From Isoetes taiwanensis (lineage: Eukaryota > Streptophyta > Lycopodiopsida > Isoetales > Isoetaceae): 64,000 nucleotides of DNA. Below the pieces are notes generated by a model, which saw only the letters and a program-made list of their open reading frames with translations, was not told where the DNA came from and ran no database searches. The DNA lies in the NCBI GenBank assembly GCA_021234155.1, contig JAJEKV010000039.1, positions 744,001-808,000 on the forward strand, read 5' to 3'. Of this stretch, positions 21,531 through 30,271 are shown in pieces (the first letter of the stretch is position 1; the number at the start of each line of letters is the position of its first letter). The translations under genes and the position numbers were made by a program.

Positions 21531-22260
21531 TGTACTTTAACTTGTCTGACGTAACCCATTGACGTAACCACTTGGACCTTGAAATTCTTGAAAATTACTT
21601 GTTGGTTTATTTGCAAGAACTTTCTTTATGTTGTTCGAATGGCTATGTCTGATCCCTTGACAAAATTTCATGTCCCATGTGGATTTATCCATGGTGACCA
21701 CTTGACACCCAAGAGGTTACTATGCAGTTTACAAAACCAACAAAGTTAACTAAATATCAAGGCACATGTGCGACTTCTTGAAAGTGGACAAAATCTTATA
21801 GACATGGTGGGCACATGGCCATATGAATACAAATTAATTTTCTCCAGCAGACCACGTATTAAAAAACAACAAAGTCATGGCACACATGAATAAAAATGTC
21901 TGTATGACATGGTTTAACCAATTGGATCTGATTGATTTATTTCTCTTCCAGAAGTTCTGCCTAACCGATTAAAGCCACAAGATGGGATATGGGTATCCAG
22001 CTCACACAGGATAAGATCCTAGACAGTGCCAACTAGGTAATTCACCAACTTCATTATACAGCCAAATTCACATCAAATTTTATATTCAGCAAACAATACT
22101 CTTTCACATATTTTCTTCAGATCTAAGTTCCATCACAATTGCCATATGATATACAATCCCTGTTATTGCCTCATCTTTACCACCAAAGAATATGAGAGTT
22201 CTGACGTCTTAGGCATGTGCATTTGTAGAACTGTGCTCAGTTAATGAGTTTGAAAAAAAT

Positions 22261-22925
22261 TCAGGCAATTCTGTTCAGTTTTGAGCTATAAAGTTTAGAA
22301 AGGCAAACAGAGGCACCTAGTGGTTCCACTGGCAAGTTCTCACAGGTGCAGATCTCTATCATAAAGCCATCAGGATCATGGAAAAATATCTGTTCTACTT
22401 CAATGCCCTTCTCTTCCACCACCCTTTTTTCATACTTGATCCCTGCTTCGTCTAATAGCTCTTCCACCTTAACTATGTCTTCACACTGCCATTTTCAACA
22501 GAAGAAAAAAACTTCAGCTAAACACAGACGTATTCTGCAACATGAAACTAACTGCATTGAGGAATAGGTTAAAAATGTTCACCTGAAAAGATATATGATC
22601 TGCTCTCACATTAATTTCATCCTTCTGCCGCCTTGAATCTACATCTTCAGAGTGTAGAAGATGAATGCCTATGCCATAGTTGTATAACCTACAAAATAAC
22701 AAGATATAACCTAAGAACAGAAAGAACAACATAATGCCAGAAATTTGATATGTAGAGGATTCCATACCAGGCTCCATCAAAGTTGAGGGCTCCAGGGCGA
22801 CGGATTTGAATAAAACCAAGCAAGTTGCAGTAGAAATTGATAGATTCTTGGACATTTTTGCAATTGCGGGAGATATGGTTGATGGAAGAAAGGGGAAGGG
22901 GTCTACTACGATGTGATCCGGTCAT
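22261..22925 (-). CDS. Glyoxalase-I-like VOC family protein, gene A
   Basis: Three exons (22,768-22,925; 22,583-22,688; 22,261-22,485) join through GT-AG introns into 162 residues. This is the plant lactoylglutathione lyase-like group (Arabidopsis At1g15380/At1g80160 type), cytosolic by family with no transit peptide seen. The VOC fold shows in order: LNH/INHIS metal-side strand, ESINFY-LLGF helix, RRPGALNF, GIGIHLL, RADHISFQ, then FFHDPDGFMIEIC. His in NHIS, His in DHISF and Glu in MIEIC are the expected metal-ligand positions. The family detoxifies methylglyoxal-type adducts or is non-catalytic; activity cannot be read from sequence. Exon 3 begins with Cys where genes B and C have Ser, and the C-terminus differs. 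The start is the first ATG after the TATA box that continues the VOC fold. The gene looks intact. Confidence 0.85.
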
Positions 22926-23106
22926 TCTGACAACAAGTTCAAGGTTGTGAGATATTACAAGGTATCTTCAAATATGAAGGAACCAAAGAAAGGGTGCCGG
23001 ATCTGCTTGCAGGAATGGAAAGCTTGAGCTTCAGCTTGAGCTTCAGCTCGTCCATGTTTATGTAGGAGCATCTTTTACTTTTCACTTTGCCCTTTGCATT
23101 TTTGCC

Positions 23107-23117
23107 GTATATATAAC
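23107..23117 (-). promoter_or_regulatory. TATA box of glyoxalase-like gene A
   Basis: Minus-strand GTTATATATAC lies about 180 bp upstream of the start codon. The leader contains a short upstream ORF with Lys-Leu repeats (MDELKLKLKLKL) that ends before the main start. Confidence 0.5.
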
Positions 23118-23199
23118 CTAAACCCTCACTAGGTAAATAAAACATTGTGGTATTTGTCTTTACCATTGGATATTAGACTTCTAGGTGCTTCTTCTATTC

Positions 23200-23716
23200 T
23201 ATTCTATCCTCTTCATAAAGGCTCATTGTCAAACACGTTCCGTCCAATTTTGACACGTTCCGTCCAATTCCATGCATCTTTTGCATCTATCTAAAGCGAT
23301 ATCCCACCATATGCAAGGACTCTTTCCAGTTGTGCGCACTGTAGCGATGGTAACAAATTTGCATGAAATTTGCGTTTGATGGAAGTTGAACCTTTTCTAA
23401 ACATTACAATGGTTAGGGTAGATGGTAAACAAGCTAGGTTAATAAGAGCAAAATAGTTTTACAGTGTGAATTATAAAAACAAATATGGTAAGGATTCATA
23501 TATGCTTAGTAATAGTTTTGCAATCCTTAAGTGGGACATATGTTTGTTTTTTCATCTTCAAAATCTAGCATATGTATTTGTCTCTTCGTATGTTGTCCTT
23601 TTTGGACAAGAAAAATATATCACTGTTTACAATGGTAGTTCATAGACTCAAACTAATTGAAGGCTAATGTAGTTCTAAGGCATGTATATTGCACACAAAG
23701 ATAGAAGACAAATTGA
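23200..23716. other. No gene identified
   Basis: AT-rich flank of gene A. A short duplicated phrase, ACACGTTCCGTCCAATT, occurs twice near 23,235-23,270. Confidence 0.4.
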
Positions 23717-24720
23717 AGCATGTTGTGGTCCAAGATGTATCTCTCAAGATGTGGCCCATCGTGGAAGAATCTAACATGAAGACAATTGCAGAGAAGCTAG
23801 TGAACAAAACGTATTGCATTCGAATTGCATTCTTAATAAGATTCATAGGAAGAGTGTAGGAAGAGAATAAATAGAATAGAATTAATTTTTTATGATCACA
23901 ATTGATAGAGAGCAATAGGCTATGGATAGTCTAGTTATTAAAACCTTGAAGCCACCATCTATCTATAAAATCTCAAGTTCAAATCCCATTGTTGATGATA
24001 GTGAATATACAAAAAAAACTTTCTACTAAAAAAGGTGAATATATAGAAATATGTTCTACTAAAAAAAGGGGTGACCAATACTAGAATTATTAAAACCTTG
24101 AAGCCACCATCTATTTATAAAATCTCAAGTTCAAATCCGATAGTGAATACACAAAAGACACTTTCTACTAAAAAAGCTACTACAAAAAACATGTTCTACT
24201 AAAAAAAGGGGTGGCCGCTACTAGAATTAAAAAAACCTTGCCTTGAACGGTTTCCAAGATATAAATCTTTGCAATGATACTGGAAAATCAAAGAGTTTGT
24301 ATATAAGCTCATTAAGTAAAACAATCTTAGAATGTTAAGTGAAACAATGAGAACTCAATTAAAAATCTAAAAAATGCAAACAACATTTTAAGGATGAAAA
24401 TAAGCTGGTTTTCCTGTGAAGAGTGATTGGGGGATAGCTCGAAAAAAGAATGTTACTGCCATATTTATGTTGCTCGGATTGGTATGCTTTTGAAACATTA
24501 AGCATGTTGTGGTCCAACATATGTGTCTCTCAAGTTGTGGCCCATCTTGAAAGAATCTAGCATCAAGACTATTGCGGAGAAGCTAGTGAACAAAACGTAC
24601 TGCATTCGAATTGTTTATTTATAAGATTATTAGGAAGAGTGTAAGAAGAAAATTAATAGATCATAAATATTTTTTGGCGATCACAAGTCACAGAGACCAA
24701 GCTATGGAACACAATACCTT
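23717..24720. repeat. Direct repeats with SINE-like and LINE-3' remnants
   Basis: About 200 bp at 23,717-23,930 recurs at 24,500-24,715 (AGCATGTTGTGGTCCAA, GAGAAGCTAGTGAACAAAAC). Between them lie two SINE-like copies (near 23,920-24,000 and 24,084-24,165) with a tRNA-like B box (AAGTTCAAATCC). Near 24,210-24,290 is text matching the internal end of the LINE remnants at 29,660 and 55,390. Confidence 0.5.
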
Positions 24721-26700
24721 GGGGTGACGATCAAGGAGATATGACATTTTTTATTGATGTTCTGTCATGTATATTATGCCTTCTTGCCCAGGAAGGCTTT
24801 GTATTGTCTGATTGCCTGCAACATGAGAGTGGGATCAATTACTAGCAGGGTTGCCCTTAAGGCCAAATTTGTCTAAGCATAATTTAGAAGGTCAGGCGAA
24901 TAATAGAGTTGCAAGATTAGTTATGCTGGCAAATGTTTTCTAGACATGAATGTTTTTTATAGAAATCTAGGCAAATCATGGCCAATATTATCTTGCCAAG
25001 ATTTAAATGTCTTTATTTTCCAAGTGCAATTTCTGTGGTGAAATTTTTTTCACCGGCATCCATATTTAATCAAGGACACAAACACATTATAACTATAGTT
25101 GCATGATGCAATACCACAACTTAACCTTCAAAAATGAGAATGTGGCTTATCCTTGTAGATAAAACACATCTATTAAAATGGAGGTCTGTAAAAAAATGCT
25201 CTCCGGTGCATCCTTAGAAATATTTGAAACACAATAGCTACAAAAATAACTCTTAAAATTATCATATGTACCTGGATGGATATGGAGAATAGATTAGGTT
25301 ATGAAGAGCCTAGAATATTAGGCGATTCCTTAAGAAATCTTTGAGAATGAGGGTAGAGGATAAGGCGAATCCATACTTATAATGCTTAGTGGATGTGGCG
25401 AATTTTCAAGTGGAGTGAGATTTGTTTGTAGAAAAGAGGGCTAATTTTATTTTTGTCATCTATAACGGGCCTAGCGTCAAAATTTCTCGATACCCTTAAA
25501 CAATAGCCTTTTGGCGAACTTTCATCCTTAAAGGCTACCCTGCCTGCTGCTCTCCATCGACACTGCATTAATGGGTGGACTGAAGCTACCAGAGGACCAC
25601 TGTCCAATGGAATCCGCCAACAACTTGCAGTAGTGCTAGTGTGCGCAAGATGGTGAAAATGAAACAGAGATTGTACAGTCTCCCATGCAGCAATCCTCTA
25701 AGAAATGGGGACGCATTAGGGTATGCGGTCAGTGGATAAAACAGAGCCTAGAGGAAAAGTGGCCTAAGAGACCGAGACCCAAACGAAATGCACATTTGCA
25801 AAGACTGATAAACAAGATGGGAACCCAGGGACTCATCCACATTATTCAAAATTCTCTAAATAAACCTAGAAATCATCACCTTGCTTTGCAAAACAGTAGT
25901 TTTCGCTTATGCGAATTTTTTTTTTATATATAGAGGCGTCGTTTCAGTTCTTTTGCACAGAAAAAGGTAATTCTTCTGCGCCCTGCTCCATAATCTGTGC
26001 CCCTTTTCGCTTTTTTTTACCTTTTTCTTAATTTTTAGGCCAAATTTAGTTAGTTTTTCTTTGTTGTTTCTTTATTGTAGATCTATGGTTCTTCCATAGT
26101 GAGGCCCTTGCCTGTTGCCCCCCTCCATCGAGGGGCATGACGATGGTGAGCGTCTTGTTCTATGGACGAATCCAGACTTATTTTTGTAGAAGTTTTGTTG
26201 CCTACGCTTTTTATTGACAATAGTAGCAATGTTAGGGAGTTCAAGAGAGATTAGGTTTTAGTGTTTCGGCAATTCCTTAGCTGAGGTAGTGATCCTCACC
26301 TGGTGTGCCACATTGAATTGTGCCATGCCGAGGGTGGGTGTCATTGCTGATGTCGAGGATTGCTAGGGTCAACCTTCTATTGAGGTGTATAGCCCTCTCC
26401 TGGTGCCGTTTGTTGGCTTCGGTCACGCGGTTTCGAAAGGTGGGTGCTGTACTTTAATGGAAGCTTAGGAGGATATTTTAATGAGATATACCCTATTTTC
26501 TGACAGCGTTGTCGACGAAAGTCCAACACTAATATAGGGATTGACGTATATTTTATTAAATATTCGTGAGTTTTCCAGGTGGTCAAGTGCAATATGTTCA
26601 GTTGAGTTTGCCAATCTCTATGAGGGAGTTTCCTCATGGAGTCAGTAGCTGGGTCAGATCATAACTTAAACTTGTTGAAGAGAATGAGAAAAATGCATTT
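24721..26700. other. No gene identified
   Basis: AT-rich DNA with several 70-90 codon ORFs (for example 25,685-25,933, basic, unrecognised). None has a domain or splice context I can support. Confidence 0.35.
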
Positions 26701-26701
26701 C

Positions 26702-26812
26702 CTATAATCGTCAACCGTGAAACTCAGTAGTTTAACCGTAGGGTGCCTATAACCGTCAACTTGAAACTCAGTAGGGTGTCTATAACCGTCAAACTTGAAA
26801 CTCAGTAGTTTA
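26702..26812 (+). repeat. Three short repeats around AACTCAGTAG
   Basis: The phrase CTATAACCGTCAA-CTTGAAACTCAGTAG occurs about three times with small changes, at roughly 26,702, 26,746 and 26,780. Confidence 0.75.
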
Positions 26813-26954
26813 CTAGAATCTTAATGAATTATTTTACGGCTTACGATTTTGACACTCACTAAAGTGGGTTTTTTTTTCCCCAGACTTTTAGGTATTGTTG
26901 CTGCTTTGCTACTGTTGGCATATTGCTAGCTACACAGTTTCTTCTAAAACTGCC

Positions 26955-27560
26955 ATGAATCCACAAGAGTTAAAAGGACTTAGACTAGAAGCAGAGCCTC
27001 ATATGAACCCTAAAGAAGGACTTAGGCTAGAAACAGAGCCTCACATAAACCCAGAAGCCGAGTCCTCTACTCAGATGCAGAGGAAAAGATCAAAACCCCA
27101 ACAGCCACGGTCTGCCTTAAGACCCGCTTTGATGAATTGGCTCTGTGAGCGAATATGTGCCGCCACCCTATCTGAGTTAGAGTTGATTACTACAACAGAC
27201 GAAGGATGGCTAGACTTCCACTCAACTCTCATGAAAGATGCTGAGAGAGCTTTTGGGCCTCGAATGATAGAGCTAGAACCTGGAAAGATTGATTTTGAAA
27301 GGTATGCTTGGATAGATGGCAATGTATCTCACACAACTGGAAATATGATTCATGCGGTAGCAAATCTAACTAGCCCTCGCTTAAGAGAGGCTCTAAAAGA
27401 TAAGGCTGTTGAATGGAATATAGCTTGGATGAATCGAAAGCTTAGAAAGGAAACCCATCAACCCCCCCACCTAGTTAAGAAAGTGTTGGCACACCGCATG
27501 GAACGCCAGATGTTAGTGCAATCAGAAGCTCCTTTTCACTCATCTTTGCCACGATGGTGA
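26955..27560 (+). CDS. Unrecognised 201-residue ORF
   Basis: From ATG at 26,955 to TGA at 27,558-27,560. The N-terminus has an internal duplication (LKGLRLEAEPHMNP then EGLRLETEPHINP). The rest is a balanced, globular-looking sequence with MNWLCERICAATLSELE, DEGWLDFHSTL, AFGPRMIELEPGKIDFERYAW and a basic C-terminal helix (WMNRKLRKE). The frame is open upstream to 26,895, and a pyrimidine-rich acceptor (TTTTTTTTCCCCAG) lies at about 26,870-26,882, so this may be the last exon of a longer gene. It is probably coding by composition. It could be a host gene or part of a mobile element. Confidence 0.45.
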   Translation: MNPQELKGLRLEAEPHMNPKEGLRLETEPHINPEAESSTQMQRKRSKPQQPRSALRPALMNWLCERICAATLSELELITTTDEGWLDFHSTLMKDAERAFGPRMIELEPGKIDFERYAWIDGNVSHTTGNMIHAVANLTSPRLREALKDKAVEWNIAWMNRKLRKETHQPPHLVKKVLAHRMERQMLVQSEAPFHSSLPRW

Positions 27561-27755
27561 AGGGAGGGTTCTCGGCCGGGAGAAGCGGGGGGTTGGCCGG
27601 AGTTGTCTTCCTTGGAGGAGGAGGATTATCGCTAGAAGGAACATATCGCTAAGGTGGTCTTCTTCAATCACGGACCATTATAGCAAGATAGGGAAGAACA
27701 CTCAAAAAATAAGAATAACAGCAGCTACTGATGGATCCACTTATAACGTGGATGT

Positions 27756-27780
27756 AGGGTTAGGGTTAGGGTTAGGGTTT
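27756..27780 (+). repeat. Interstitial TTAGGG-like repeats
   Basis: Four AGGGTT units with hexamer spacing, not the Arabidopsis heptamer. Too short to be a telomere. Confidence 0.8.
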
Positions 27781-27787
27781 TTATTTG

Positions 27788-27789
<2 letters not shown>

Positions 27790-27821
<32 letters not shown>
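27790..27821 (+). repeat. Poly(A) run of 32
   Basis: Uninterrupted A run joining the TTAGGG-like repeats to GC-rich CACTA subterminal DNA. It could be a retroposed tail or an assembly-sensitive homopolymer. Confidence 0.9.
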
Positions 27822-27825
<4 letters not shown>

Positions 27826-28276
27826 CGTGTCCACGCCGTTTAACGACGTTTAAAAGTGACGTGTCCCGCACACATGCAGGCCGCCTTGGCACCGCCACCA
27901 TGCCACGCAGCGACGCGTGACACGCCGGCGTTGTAACGCCGTTCAACGACGCAAGGCGCCGGGCGCTGCTTGACACGCAGGTCGCCACCCGACAGGCAAC
28001 CGCCCCATTTCCACGCATGACGCCGGGTAGCGGCGTCGGCTCTGTGGAAACGTCGTTGAACGACGTTTAGCTGACGTGTTTGACACGCAGGCCTGCCAGC
28101 TTGGCAGCAGTACCCATGCCACGCAGGCAAATCCGACACGTCAGCCCTAATGACCGTCATTGAACGACGTCGAAACGACGTTGTCGTCGTTGAACGACGA
28201 TGTCGTCGATCAACGACGACGATCCGTCGTTCATCGACGACGCGACGTCGTTGGACGTCGACGATCCCTTGTAGTG
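27822..28276 (-). mobile_element. CACTA transposon terminus with palindromic subterminal repeats
   Basis: Read on the minus strand from 28,276 it starts CACTACAAGGGATCG, a CACTA-type terminal sequence, followed by many ACGACG-containing palindromes (CGTCGTTCAACGACG and variants). Much more GC-rich than its surroundings. It interrupts an exon at 28,277. No transposase or opposite terminus was found, so it is truncated or extends through rearranged DNA. Confidence 0.65.
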
Positions 28277-28560
28277 CTCCTTGCTCATATTCTTCAACCT
28301 GCATGATGAAACAAAACAATATTCTAAACAACAGAGAATCATGGGCATCCCCGAATCTAGAATGCAACCCACCTGTAAGTGGATTTTCCTAATACTTTCG
28401 GTCCCCAAACAGACTCGATTTCTTCTTGTGTGGCGTAATGCTTTTCTTGCCTGTACATTTCCTTGTAGGTGTATCCCGTGGCATTCAAGTCCGGTATGAT
28501 CAGAGCCATTTCGTGATCGATCTTCTTGCCGTAAATCGAAAATGGTCTTGCCGGATTAAG
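28277..28560 (-). pseudogene. Exon pair of an unknown gene, cut by the CACTA terminus
   Basis: Minus strand: an exon from about 28,560 (in-frame ATG at 28,509-28,507) to a donor at 28,372 encodes MALIIPDLNATGYTYKEMYR and then EKHYAT, EEIESVWGPKVLG. A 74-bp intron ends at TCATCATGCAG, and the next exon (28,298-28,277, VEEYEQG) is broken by the CACTA end. Frames join cleanly across the intron. I do not recognise the protein. A 64-bp tandem duplication disturbs the upstream side. Confidence 0.4.
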
Positions 28561-28656
28561 GGAGCGTGATCGAGTTTTGAGGGAAAATGAAAATTCGAAT
28601 CGAAATGGTCTTGCCGGATTAAGGGAGCGTGATCGAGTTTTTTTGAGGGAAAATGA
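28533..28656. repeat. ~64-bp tandem duplication
   Basis: AATGGTCTTGCCGGATTAAG and following sequence occur twice, starting near 28,533 and 28,598, overlapping the 5' side of the interrupted exon. Confidence 0.85.
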
Positions 28657-28907
28657 TCGGTAATACGTTCTTTGAATAAGCCTGAATAAGACTGAAAGGA
28701 CAAAATTTTGAATAAGTAATCATGTGTATTTTTGAAAAAATAACTCCCTCTCCCACTACAAATTCGGTAGTTCCCACCACACTTAGCACCCAAAAATGTG
28801 GTGCTAAAATGCACGTTTTTGTTCCACTACAACATGCTTTCACCCAGAAGGATTTAATATAAGTATATATTATTAATAGTTGCCACGCGTTCTGCCCAAT
28901 TGATGGA

Positions 28908-28990
28908 ATAGAATAGAATAGAATAGATTTTTTAACGTCCACGGAGACCAATAGGTCATGGGACCCATACAATGGGCTAGTACAATGGGA
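28908..28990 (-). mobile_element. 83-bp LINE 3'-end insertion
   Basis: Starts with (GAATA)n, then TTTTTTAACGTCCACGGAGA, the LINE 3' end in reverse. Copy 2 has the uninterrupted site (TTGATGGAGCATG near 54,715). Flanked by ATGGA and ATGGGA, a possible imperfect target duplication. Confidence 0.75.
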
Positions 28991-29587
28991 GCATGTTGAG
29001 CTCATCTAAAGTAATCAACAAAGGTAATAAAATAATTGTCAACATCAAGAAGGATGTTAAAACACCAAGTGTCTCTATGTGGAGTGCAAATGCGAAACTT
29101 GGGGAAGGTAGAATAACCGTGGGATTAGAGTAGAATATATCTGGTCACAGATGCAACGAATTCACCTCTCCCCTTCAATTGCATAGTGCCACATGTCGTA
29201 AATGCTTCTATGGAATGTTGCCCTCAAAATAACTCTTTCAAGATTATTGCATCATGTGGCGCCTAAATTTGTTGCACGCTTGCTTTTACGTTGCACTTTT
29301 CTGAAATGTCACCTCATGCCATATTGAATTAGTCAAAATCTAGTTGTTGTGAGACCAATGAGGCCTGACTTACACCTAGTAGATCTTGGGAGGGCTAACA
29401 CCTCTGAACGTGTTGGTTTCTTTTTTGGTTCAACAGCTGAATAACATTTTCCATGCAACGACCATGCTCTTTGCCCATGTGAAACCAACGTAGTAATATA
29501 AGTCCAACTTGCTGTGTGTGCTAAAAAACATATGGAAAATGCTGAAAAATGAGCTTGTGAGGGTAAATAGTGGGTGGGTGTTAAGAA

Positions 29588-29735
29588 TAGAATAAAAGAA
29601 TATATTTTTTTAACATCCAGAAAGACCGACACCCATCCAATGGGCTAGTACAACTATTAATACTAGGATTAAAAAAACCCTACCTCAAAAAGCTTTTCAA
29701 GGGAAAAATCTTTGATGATACTAGAAAGTCAATAA
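29588..29735 (-). mobile_element. Old LINE 3' remnant, shared by both duplication copies
   Basis: An AATAGAATA-type tail followed by TTTTTTTAACATCCAGAAAG and internal LINE text (AAAAAAACCCTACCTC). It matches about 55,315-55,470, so it predates the duplication. Confidence 0.65.
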
Positions 29736-30040
29736 TATATCAATACATACAAATAAAACTATTGTGAATGCTGTTAGCTCAGCAATTGAATACATGTATC
29801 TAGTACCTGAAGAATATATAGTGCAAACTCGTGCATAGACAGTGGTCTAAGAAGTTGTAGAAGCGTGTAATATAATGCTAACAGTTGGTGATCATCACGA
29901 CAAAAACATGACATTTCAGAAGTGCATGAGTTTCAGAAATGGTGTAAGAAAATGAGCTGGAGAAGTGTAAGGAAACAGGCTGGGGGACACAAGTTAGTTG
30001 ACATGAATACACTGTCGAATGTGCATAACTATCCACGTGC

Positions 30041-30182
30041 AGGGCATTCAAAGGTCCGCGTGGAGAAGCAGAGGGCATTCAAAGGTCCGCGTGGAGATGA
30101 GCAAAATGAGCAGTAGTAGTGGAAAATGAGCAAAATGGAACCTTCAATTAGTGGAAAATGAGCAAAATGGAACCTTCAATTA
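30041..30182 (+). repeat. Two short tandem duplications unique to copy 1
   Basis: GGGCATTCAAAGGTCCGCGT is doubled near 30,042 and 30,073, and a 32-bp unit (GTGGAAAATGAGCAAAATGG onward) is doubled at 30,119 and 30,151. Copy 2 has one of each, so both arose after the segmental duplication. Confidence 0.9.
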
Positions 30183-30271
30183 ATCCCCTTCTTATCTCTC
30201 AATGTCAAGGATAAGGATTGCCAGGTCACAATATCCACGTAGGCATGGCGGATTCTGGAATCCCGCATATA

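Larger units (their letters stand above)
19799..22260. other. No gene; promoter-like and repeat-rich DNA
   Basis: Begins with plant promoter-like text (CCGTCGGACGCAATCAGAAG, AACCGTCC) near 19,850 and a TTATAATATAAG box near 19,920. Four two-copy tandem duplications follow and are listed separately. No protein domain is seen. Confidence 0.4.

Noticed and set aside
27756-27780. A chromosome end or functional telomere
   Set aside because: Only four units, interstitial, with unique sequence on both sides.
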